Assembly: GCA_046594105.1 (NCBI GenBank)
Contig: JBKJQB010000248.1
Coordinates: 4,793 to 68,792, forward strand
From: JBDSGC01 sp046594105
Lineage (GTDB): Bacteria; Acidobacteriota; Thermoanaerobaculia; Gp7-AA8
DNA length: 64,000 bases
Direction: 5' to 3'
The translations under genes were made by a program, and so were the position numbers. The notes beneath the pieces are model-generated. The model was not told where the DNA came from. It worked only from the letters and a program-made list of their open reading frames with translations, and made no database searches. Positions 37,595 through 44,653 of this stretch are shown here, piece after piece; the first letter of the stretch is position 1; the number at the start of each line of letters is the position of its first letter.

Positions 37595-39361
37595 ATGAAC
37601 GATCGGAAGCTGAAGAGACAGGCATCATCGATGGCAACGCGGGATGTGGTCATGGCGCTTGCGGTTGCCATCAGCCTGCTGACCGCTCACCCGCTGTCTG
37701 CTCAGCCCACTCCCTCTCCGGCCCCAACCGCAACCGCTCATAAGGTGACGCCAACTGCCACAGCGCCGGCTACCGGAGCCTCTTCGAAGGCCTACAGCGA
37801 AGACTTCACAAAGGCGGTTTTCTTCGGAAAGAAGTTTGCGGACATGCGCGACTATGCGGCCGCCTATCAGCAGTTCGCAAAAGCAGACGCCCTGCAGCCG
37901 GATCAGGCTCCGGTGCTTTACAACATGGCGGTGGTCCTGGCCAGGTCGGGCCGCTACTCCGAGGCGCAGTCCAAAGCCGACCGTTATCTGCAGCTCTACC
38001 CAAACGGGTCGGAGCACGAGCTGATGGCGAAACTGCAACTTGAGCTGGAGTTTCAGCGCGAGCTGCAGAAGAGGCGGCAGGCCGATCAAGACTACGGAGA
38101 GCTTTTCGGCCGCGGCAAGTTTCTCTACGCAAAGAACGACCTCGAGGGCGCCCTGAAGCAGTTCCAGGATGCCGAGCAGCGGAAGCCGACGGATGCAGCA
38201 GCCGTCTTCAATCAGGCGGTGGTTTACGAAAAGATGGCCGACTTCACCAAGGCGGCGGAACGCTTTCACCGGTACGAAGAGCTCGAAAGCGACTCCGCTC
38301 AGAAGACGATCACCGATCAGCGCATCCTCGGTCTGGAGAGCGAGATCGCCGACATGAAGACCAGGATCGTCTGCCCCTTCTGCGGCCTTCGCATCCTCAT
38401 CGGGCAACTGTGGTGCCCCCGCTGCTGGCACGGTCCCTACCTCACATCGAGCGCCATCTGGAGCTCACGGCCGTGCATGGAGGGAGCGACCGCGACGCGA
38501 GCGGTCTACTACGCGGACGGTCGCTTCGCGCGCAACGATGTCCTTCCCTGCCTCTTCAACGGCACCATGCTCGAGGCACTTCGGTACACGGCCGCCCGGC
38601 AACGTGCCATTCAGGAAGCCCGCAAGACCGAGGGCTGGACCTACAACGGCGACATCATTCAAGGCTGGAAAGACAAGCTTGGAAACGAAGTGCGCTTCGT
38701 TCAGGGACCCGACTATCTCGAGAAGGGCGTCACCACCGCGGGCGACATCCTTCTTTATGCGGCACACAAGAGCGGCGACTCGAACCTCTGGCTCATGGAT
38801 AGGGAAGACGTGCTGATCGACGGGCAGAAGTACACCAACCACTACACGTTCGACTCGCAGAACCGCGTGGCGCAGCAGCAGACTGAGTACCAGAACACCG
38901 CCGCCTGCAATCACCTCATCAGCAGCACCGCTGACTACACCTACCAGAACGACGCCCTCACCTCGGTCAAGATCAGCGGCGGTTACGACGGCTACACCAC
39001 CGAGGGCCTGCCGCACACGTCGTGGCAGACTGTCGCCACCATCGCCTACGATGCTGCTGGTCGCGCGATCAAAGAAGATCTGGCCCTGACCGCATTCGAC
39101 AAGACTTACACCACCAAACCGTACGGCGCCCAACGGGACGAGATCCAGAAGATCTACCCATCGGTGCGCTACAAGAAGCCGATGGAGAACATGATGCGCA
39201 GCGGCGACCTGTGCGGAACGGCTGGTAACACCACGCTCGGCAACCAGGTCGATCTGCGCCCCTTCTACGCCATCTCCCCCAACCTGGCCATCGCCCTAGG
39301 CTTCGGAGTGACCCGCGCCAGTGTCACGTTCACGTATCCCGATTCCTACAGGGTCCGATAA
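37595..39361 (+). CDS. Exported TPR and zinc-ribbon protein of unknown function
   Basis: The protein has 588 residues. A signal-like N-terminus ends at AHPLSAQP (about residue 35), followed by a Thr/Pro/Ala linker. TPR-like repeats lie at about 70-250 (AAYQQFAKADALQPDQAPVLYNMAVV and AVVYEKMADFTKAAERFHRYEEL). A Cys4 ribbon follows at about 259-277 (CPFCGLRILIGQLWCPRC). The remaining 300 residues are beta-rich with Tyr/Asp repeats such as HYTFDSQNRV and IAYDAAGRAI, recalling YD-type repeats. A zinc ribbon behind a signal sequence is unusual; the segment could instead be a cytosolic anchor. Confidence 0.65.
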   Translation: MNDRKLKRQASSMATRDVVMALAVAISLLTAHPLSAQPTPSPAPTATAHKVTPTATAPATGASSKAYSEDFTKAVFFGKKFADMRDYAAAYQQFAKADALQPDQAPVLYNMAVVLARSGRYSEAQSKADRYLQLYPNGSEHELMAKLQLELEFQRELQKRRQADQDYGELFGRGKFLYAKNDLEGALKQFQDAEQRKPTDAAAVFNQAVVYEKMADFTKAAERFHRYEELESDSAQKTITDQRILGLESEIADMKTRIVCPFCGLRILIGQLWCPRCWHGPYLTSSAIWSSRPCMEGATATRAVYYADGRFARNDVLPCLFNGTMLEALRYTAARQRAIQEARKTEGWTYNGDIIQGWKDKLGNEVRFVQGPDYLEKGVTTAGDILLYAAHKSGDSNLWLMDREDVLIDGQKYTNHYTFDSQNRVAQQQTEYQNTAACNHLISSTADYTYQNDALTSVKISGGYDGYTTEGLPHTSWQTVATIAYDAAGRAIKEDLALTAFDKTYTTKPYGAQRDEIQKIYPSVRYKKPMENMMRSGDLCGTAGNTTLGNQVDLRPFYAISPNLAIALGFGVTRASVTFTYPDSYRVR

Positions 39362-39425
39362 CCGGCCGTCGGCGTTCGAGATCCGCTTGCTTTGTGCTGT
39401 TCCCTACAGTCAGCAAGAGGCCACA

Positions 39426-40343
39426 CTACTCCGCGGCACTGTACGGCACGCAGTAGGGATCGTTTTTGTCGCAGTTGGCGAACTCGAACTGGATGGTGGT
39501 GTGGGCGATGCCGAAGTCGTGGGCCAGCAACTCATTGATTTGCGAGAGGACGTTGCCCGTCACCCGCACCGTTACGTCGTCGACCATGAGGTGACAGGAC
39601 AACGCCGGTCGTGCTGCGCCGAGCGCCCAGATGTGCAGATGGTGAACGCCGTTGACGCCGGGGACCGCGGCGATGGCCTGGCTCACCGTCTCCGGATCGA
39701 TTCCTGAAGGCGTGCCTTCCAGCAGCAGGTTGATCGCTTCGCGCAGGATCCCCCAGCTGCTCCACAGGATCAGGACGCCGATGATCATCGACGTCGCCGG
39801 ATCCCAGAAGGCCTGCCCGGTGGAGCGGATGAGCAAGGCGGCCACGATGATGCCGGCCGAGGCGATGGCATCACCGAGCATGTGCAGTGAGGCGCTGCGA
39901 ACGTTCAGGTCGTGCTTCCCTTCCGAGCGGAGGGAGAGCGTGATTGCCCCGTTGAGCACAACGGCGACGATTGCGGTCAGCAGCATGGCCCCGCTATCGA
40001 CCGCGGACGGATGTCGCAACCGGTCTGCCGATTCGATGAACAGGAAGATGGTCAGCGCCACCAGAACTCCGGCGTTGATGAAAGCGGCCAGCACACCCGC
40101 CCGTTGATAGCCGTAGGACTTTGCGGAAGTGGCAGGCCGTCGCTCCAGCCGGATGGCAAACAGTGCGAGCAGCAGCGCCAGGGTGTCGGTGAAGTTGTGG
40201 AAGGCGTCGCCAATCAGGGCGAGGGAATGAGCCCGGATTCCCACCGTCAGCTCGATCACGACAAACGAAAGGGTGGCGCACGAAGCGATGATCAGCTTGC
40301 GCGAAACGCCTGTGGCGCCTGAGTGATGCGCGTGATTGTGCAT
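39426..40343 (-). CDS. Cation diffusion facilitator (CDF) metal/proton antiporter
   Basis: The protein has 305 residues and six membrane helices. The metal site is conserved: DAFHNFTD in helix II (H-x3-D) and HMLGDAIASAG in helix V. The N-terminus carries His residues (MHNHAHHSG), and the C-terminal cytosolic domain has the usual alpha-beta fold (GVNGVHHLHIWALG). It probably exports zinc or a similar divalent metal. It is 39 bases downstream of purE on the same strand, perhaps in the same operon although metabolically unrelated. Confidence 0.92.
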   Translation of the reverse strand: MHNHAHHSGATGVSRKLIIASCATLSFVVIELTVGIRAHSLALIGDAFHNFTDTLALLLALFAIRLERRPATSAKSYGYQRAGVLAAFINAGVLVALTIFLFIESADRLRHPSAVDSGAMLLTAIVAVVLNGAITLSLRSEGKHDLNVRSASLHMLGDAIASAGIIVAALLIRSTGQAFWDPATSMIIGVLILWSSWGILREAINLLLEGTPSGIDPETVSQAIAAVPGVNGVHHLHIWALGAARPALSCHLMVDDVTVRVTGNVLSQINELLAHDFGIAHTTIQFEFANCDKNDPYCVPYSAAE

Positions 40344-40382
40344 GGGTCTGTTCGACGGGCCGCGGTCAGCCGAGGAGCGTGA

Positions 40383-40874
40383 TCAGCGCGTCGATCGCTC
40401 CACCCGTTTCGACTTTTCGATCACTCCCGCTGCCATTGCTGCTCGCATGCTGGTGAGCCGGGTGGCCACTGCAGCGTCGCTGATGGCGATGATCTGCGCG
40501 GCGAGAATGCCAGCATTGCGCGCACCGCCGATGGCCACGGTGGCCACCGGAATTCCCGGCGGCATCTGCACGATTGCCAGCAGCGAGTCGAACCCCAGCA
40601 GCGCACTTCCGCTGAGAGGAACACCGATCACCGGTTTCGTGGTCAGCGACGCGATGACCCCTGGAAGATGCGCGGCCAGTCCCGCCCCGGCAATGAACAC
40701 CTTTGCCCCATCGCGCTCCGCCTCGGTCACCACCTGCTGCGTGCGCTCCGGCGTCCGATGCGCCGAGGCCACTTTCATCTCGTACCGCACTCCCGCTTCG
40801 TCGAGGGCGGCGCAAGCCTGCGACATCACCTCAGCGTCGGAGTCACTTCCCATCACAATGCAGACCCAGGACAT
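40383..40874 (-). CDS. purE: N5-carboxyaminoimidazole ribonucleotide mutase PurE
   Basis: The protein has 163 residues. The class I PurE motifs are visible: GSDSDAEVM, SAHRTPERT, GAGLAAHLPGV, GVPLSGSALLGFDSLLAIVQMPPGIPVATVAIGGA. It converts N5-CAIR to CAIR in purine synthesis. No purK lies in the window. It sits between purD upstream (67-base gap) and the CDF transporter downstream. Confidence 0.95.
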   Translation of the reverse strand: MSWVCIVMGSDSDAEVMSQACAALDEAGVRYEMKVASAHRTPERTQQVVTEAERDGAKVFIAGAGLAAHLPGVIASLTTKPVIGVPLSGSALLGFDSLLAIVQMPPGIPVATVAIGGARNAGILAAQIIAISDAAVATRLTSMRAAMAAGVIEKSKRVERSTR

Positions 40875-40941
40875 GGAGGGAGATGGTATTCGTCTGTCGG
40901 GTGAAGGGGAAGTGCCGTGGCAAATCCGCGCTGCCGGCAGC

Positions 40942-42213
40942 CTACTTGCGGCGTTCGAGCGCGAGGTAGCCGATGTCTCGGCGGTAACGTGCGCCTTCGA
41001 AGCGGATCTTCGGCACGGCCTCGTAGACCTTTGCCAGCGCCTCGCCGAGGGTGACGGCGCGCGCGCAGACGCTGATCACACGGCCGGCGACGTTCACCAG
41101 CTTCTCGCCCTTGCGGATCGTTCCGGCGTGGAAAAGCTGCACCGATTCATCGGTCAGCGGATCGAGGGCCACTTCCTGGCCTTTGAGGAACTCGTCCGGG
41201 TACCCGTCGACCACGACTACCACGCAGGCAGCCGCTTCCTTCTTCCAGTTCAGCTTCGTGTCGCCGAGGCTGCCGTTGGCCACCTTCAGGCAAAGCTCGG
41301 CCAGGTCGTCTTCCAGCCGCAACATCTGCACCTGCGTCTCCGGATCGCCGAACCGGCAGTTGTACTCCAGTACGCGCGGCCCTTTCGACGTGAGCATGAC
41401 ACCCGCGTAAAGGCAACCTGAATACGATCGTCCCTCGGACTCCATCCCCTGAATGGTGGGAATGATGATGGTCTTGACGATCTCGGCAGCAACCTCGCCG
41501 CCCAGAACCACCGCCGGGGAGTGGGAGCCCATGCCGCCTGTGTTCGGCCCCGTGTCGCCATCGAATGCCTTCTTGTAGTCTTTCGCAGGAGCGAGGGATA
41601 CGAACTTTTTCCCGTCCGTGATGACCATGAATGAGACTTCTTCTCCCTCGAGATACTCCTCGACGAGAATCCTGGCCGCCGCGTTTCCAAACTTCTTGTC
41701 CTCGAACACGATGCGCAAGTAGTCGTCCGCTTCCTTTTTTGACTGGACGACGACCACGCCCTTCCCCGCAGCGAGCCCATCCACTTTGACCACGGCTGGA
41801 TACCCGAACGACTTGATCGCGTCGCGCGCTTCCTCCACCGAGCTGCACGACTTCGCCTCGGCTGTCGGGATGTTGTACTTACGCATGAACTCTTTGGAGA
41901 AGACTTTGGAGCCCTCCAGCTCCGCCGCCAGGCGGGTGGGGCCGAAGATGGCCAGCCCTCGTTTCTGGAATTCGTCGACGATGCCAAGGGTGAGGGGAAG
42001 CTCGGGACCGACGATGGTGAGGTCCATTTTCAGCTTCTCGGCGAAGTCCGCGAGCTCGATGATGTCCGCGACGCCAATGTTCACGCAGTCGGCCACGGCA
42101 GCGATGCCGGCGTTTCCCGGCGCGGCGTAAACCTCTTTGACCAGAGGCGACTGCCGCAGCTTCCAGATAATGGCGTGCTCGCGTGCCGCCTGCCCCACAA
42201 CCAGTATGCGCAT
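40942..42213 (-). CDS. purD: Phosphoribosylamine-glycine ligase PurD
   Basis: This is an ATP-grasp enzyme of 423 residues, starting MRILVVGQAAREHAIIWKL. The central ATP-grasp motifs include GLAAGKGVVVVQSK, EEYLEGEEVSFMVITDG, DTGPNTGGMGSHSP and LEYNCRFGDPETQ. It joins glycine to phosphoribosylamine, the second step of purine synthesis. The standard GxGxRE N-terminal motif reads GQAAREH here, a modest variation. Upstream lies a repeat-containing intergenic region. Confidence 0.95.
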   Translation of the reverse strand: MRILVVGQAAREHAIIWKLRQSPLVKEVYAAPGNAGIAAVADCVNIGVADIIELADFAEKLKMDLTIVGPELPLTLGIVDEFQKRGLAIFGPTRLAAELEGSKVFSKEFMRKYNIPTAEAKSCSSVEEARDAIKSFGYPAVVKVDGLAAGKGVVVVQSKKEADDYLRIVFEDKKFGNAAARILVEEYLEGEEVSFMVITDGKKFVSLAPAKDYKKAFDGDTGPNTGGMGSHSPAVVLGGEVAAEIVKTIIIPTIQGMESEGRSYSGCLYAGVMLTSKGPRVLEYNCRFGDPETQVQMLRLEDDLAELCLKVANGSLGDTKLNWKKEAAACVVVVVDGYPDEFLKGQEVALDPLTDESVQLFHAGTIRKGEKLVNVAGRVISVCARAVTLGEALAKVYEAVPKIRFEGARYRRDIGYLALERRK

Positions 42214-42582
42214 AAGTGAGAAGTCGTTTGATTCTAAGGTGTTCGGCCGATTTTGTCACCCACGATTATGCGAGGCCGCCGCTGTTTGGTTGATCGGGAA
42301 CTCACGAACCGTGATCCCTCCCCGACGAGAAGCCTGCCAGCCCGGCCGGGGCTGGAAACCAATGGTTCCGGCTCGAATTCGCTTCAAGGACACTGCCTTT
42401 GGAGTTGCCCAGGAGCCTGCGCGGCAGAACGTCTTGGAGCGTGATCCTGGCGGAGCCTTGGGCAACCAACGCCGCCGGCCGTGCCGGCCTTGGAGCGTGA
42501 TCTTGGCGGAGCCTTGGGCAACCAGCGCCGCCGGCCGTGCCGGCCTAGACGCTTTTCGTGGCCCCCGCGTACTTGTGTCACG
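42214..42582. other. Gene-free region between purD and sigma locus 3
   Basis: These 369 bases separate divergent genes and should hold both promoters. Bases 42408-42548 are a dispersed repeat. I see no convincing gene, and frames crossing the repeat have no protein-like features. Confidence 0.6.
42408..42548 (+). repeat. Dispersed intergenic repeat family 1, copy D (partial tandem)
   Basis: One near full-length unit (to about 42489) is followed directly by a second unit lacking the first 20 or so bases (from TTGGAGCGTGATCTTGG). The array ends in GCCGTGCCGGCCTAG. It lies about 35 bases before the sigma factor gene. Confidence 0.9.
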
Positions 42583-43203
42583 ATGCCTGCGGAACTGCGA
42601 CTGATGATCCCTACGAACGAGCCCGTAGAATCCGACGACCGTTTGCTGGTCGAGCAGATCCGCGGGGGCGACGAAGGAGCCTTCGAACAGCTCGTCCGCA
42701 GGAAGACCTCGAAGATCTACGCGCTCTGCTACCGGGTGATCGGAAACGCCGAAGACGCGAAAGACGTCTCGCAGCTGGTGTTTCTCAAGCTGTGGGAAAA
42801 CCTCGACAAGTACGACCCGAGCTACGCCTTCGATACCTGGCTGTACCGGCTGGTCACCAACGTGGGGATCGACTTCCTGCGCAACCGGAAGTCGCGCGAG
42901 AATGCGGTGAATTCGAACCTTCGCCTGGTCAAGACCTCGACCGACGCGGAGCAGACCGTGAGCGTGCAGCGCAAGGAGATCGAGCTGGTCTTCCAGCAGG
43001 TGTCCTCCACGCTGTCCCCGAAGCAGAAGACCGTCTTCGTCATGGCTGAAATGGAGGACCTCCGATCCTCCGAGATTGCCAAGATTCTCGGTTGCCGCGA
43101 ATCCACCGTGCGCAACCATCTGTTCAACGCTCGAAAACTCATGCAGCAGCAACTGAAACTACGCTTTCCCGAGTACGCGAAACTCTGGAAGGAGGCGCGA
43201 TGA
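42583..43203 (+). CDS. ECF-type RNA polymerase sigma factor (locus 3)
   Basis: The protein has 206 residues. Region 2 is seen in GNAEDAKDVSQLVFLKLWEN and WLYRLVTNVGIDFLRNRK. Region 4 is seen in LSPKQKTVFVMAEMEDLRSSEIAKILG and ESTVRNHLFNARKLM. An ATG at 42604 is an alternative start. The stop overlaps the next gene by ATGA. The locus is preceded by the tandem repeat and ends in a strong terminator after the third gene, so it looks like a self-contained three-gene operon. Confidence 0.92.
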   Translation: MPAELRLMIPTNEPVESDDRLLVEQIRGGDEGAFEQLVRRKTSKIYALCYRVIGNAEDAKDVSQLVFLKLWENLDKYDPSYAFDTWLYRLVTNVGIDFLRNRKSRENAVNSNLRLVKTSTDAEQTVSVQRKEIELVFQQVSSTLSPKQKTVFVMAEMEDLRSSEIAKILGCRESTVRNHLFNARKLMQQQLKLRFPEYAKLWKEAR

Positions 43204-43724
43204 TCTCCTGCCAGACCTTCCGCAACACCCTGCAGCCGGGGACCGGCGATCCTGCTGTGCTCGAACACCTGCGCGCATGCGAGGCCTGTCTGGACTTCGC
43301 GATCGAGCGCGATCCCGACCTCTTCTTTCGGGCCATGGGTGGGCAGGAACTGCTTCCTCCCGGAGGCGTCGACAGCTTCGTCGAAGAGGTGATGACCCAG
43401 GTTCGCAGTCGCCAGACGGAAACTGCCGCGCAGCCACAGCGGATCGGAAGCGTCTGGCAGCGGTTCGCCGTGGCCGCCACGCTGGCGGCGGGAATCACCG
43501 GGGCGGCGTTCGTCGCCCAGCACGATCGCGCCGTCAGTTCCATGGCATCCGCAAGCTACGCTCGCCCGACGCATCGCACCTCGAAACCGGTCGCGCTGGT
43601 GACGAAACCGATCATCGAATCGTATGAATCTCAGAACTACACCATTGTCGAAGTGCCTTCGGACGCATCGAGCGATACGAAGGTGGTCATGATCTTTGAC
43701 GACCAGCTGCCGGCGGATCTATGA
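43200..43724 (+). CDS. Anti-sigma factor, membrane-bound (locus 3)
   Basis: The protein has 174 residues. The N-terminal part has an HLRACEAC motif (H-x3-C-x2-C, residues 23-30), matching zinc-binding anti-sigma domains, plus an early Cys4. One membrane helix lies at about 82-100 (FAVAATLAAGITGAAFVA). The outer part ends VEVPSDASSDTKVVMIFDD. It overlaps the sigma gene by ATGA at its start and the next gene by ATGA at its end. Its role as sigma antagonist is inferred from motif, topology and position. Confidence 0.8.
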   Translation: MISCQTFRNTLQPGTGDPAVLEHLRACEACLDFAIERDPDLFFRAMGGQELLPPGGVDSFVEEVMTQVRSRQTETAAQPQRIGSVWQRFAVAATLAAGITGAAFVAQHDRAVSSMASASYARPTHRTSKPVALVTKPIIESYESQNYTIVEVPSDASSDTKVVMIFDDQLPADL

Positions 43725-44410
43725 AGCTGAAACGAACGATTGTCGTGATTCTCTCGAGCTTTCTCCTGGCCGCGACGGCGATGGCGGAGTCCGCCGATGC
43801 GGGCCGCTCTCTCTCCGTCCACACCTTCGCCTTCAAGTTCAAGGATGCGGAGAAGGCTGCATCCGCCATCAAGTCCCTGGTCAGCGCGGACGGCTCGATG
43901 TCGATTCAGCCGGCCAGCAACTCGCTCGTGGTGACCGACCGGGCGGAGAATCTCAAGGCCATCACCAAAGCCCTGTTGGACTTCGATACCGATGCGCAGA
44001 TGTTTCGGCTCTCGGTGAGGATCGTTTCGGCGTCGCGAGTAGAGGGCAACGCTCCCAAGGTTCCCGGCGATCTCAAGGATGTCGCTCAGAAACTGGCCCT
44101 GTTCCGCTACAACGCCTTTGAGAACTCAGGCGAAGCGAACGTGGTCGGAAAAGAAGGCGATGCCGGCATCGTGGACATGGCCACCGGCTTCCGCGCCGAC
44201 TTCCGTTTCGGCGAATACGACCCGGCCAGCGACTCAATCAAGGTCAACGACTTCCATCTCTCGCGGCTTCAGGGCGCACAAAAAGACCAGCTCACGTCGC
44301 TGCTCAAAACCTCGCTCAATCTTCGACTCGGACAAACCTACATCGTTGGCGCAACCAAGGCTCCGCAAAGCCAGCGCGCGCTCATGATCGTGCTGGTCGC
44401 CCACCGATAG
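43721..44410 (+). CDS. Secreted secretin-N-like protein (locus 3)
   Basis: The protein has 229 residues. A signal peptide (MKLKRTIVVILSSFLLAATAMA) is followed by a secretin N-type domain (about 30-95): HTFAFKFKDAEKAASAIKSL, IQPASNSLVVTDRAENLKAI, KALLDFD. This is the short beta-alpha-beta module found in type II/III secretion and type IV pilus secretins. No beta-barrel secretin domain follows; the rest (about 100-229) is of unknown type. It could be a periplasmic accessory protein under the control of the locus 3 sigma factor. Confidence 0.75.
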   Translation: MKLKRTIVVILSSFLLAATAMAESADAGRSLSVHTFAFKFKDAEKAASAIKSLVSADGSMSIQPASNSLVVTDRAENLKAITKALLDFDTDAQMFRLSVRIVSASRVEGNAPKVPGDLKDVAQKLALFRYNAFENSGEANVVGKEGDAGIVDMATGFRADFRFGEYDPASDSIKVNDFHLSRLQGAQKDQLTSLLKTSLNLRLGQTYIVGATKAPQSQRALMIVLVAHR

Positions 44411-44432
44411 GCGGCCCTTTCTCCTACTCATC

Positions 44433-44472
44433 GGGGCGCGGCATCACACCCTCGTGCCGCGCCCCACTTTTT
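44433..44472 (+). terminator. Rho-independent terminator of sigma locus 3
   Basis: A perfect 11-bp stem GGGGCGCGGCA/TGCCGCGCCCC (44433-44443, 44455-44465) has an 11-base loop and is followed by ACTTTTT. It starts 22 bases after the stop. Confidence 0.9.
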
Positions 44473-44520
44473 GATGAGCGGACATCCAACCTGAAGCATC
44501 ACGCCCTCTGTCGGACTGCT

Positions 44521-44631
44521 GGTGTGGCGCGGCCGTCCTCGGCCGCATTTGTTCTTGGAGACGCGGCCGGGACGGCCGCGCCACACGCCGCATTGGTCCT
44601 GGAGACGCGGCCGGGACGGCCGCCCCACACG
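44521..44631. repeat. Inverted/tandem GGCCG-rich intergenic repeat
   Basis: Perfect 16-bp inverted arms GTGTGGCGCGGCCGTC (44522-44537) and their complement (44571-44586) are followed by a near copy of the second half (44587-44630). A degraded piece recurs near 63574. Confidence 0.85.
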
Positions 44632-44653
44632 ACAGGCTCGCGATGACTGCGGT

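Noticed and set aside
42137..43152. Frames crossing the family 1 repeat before sigma locus 3
   Set aside because: They are built largely from repeat sequence and have no ribosome sites or domains.
44473..44653. CRISPR-like array in the GGCCG repeats
   Set aside because: The units are inverted and tandem palindromes with no regular unique spacers, and no cas gene is present.
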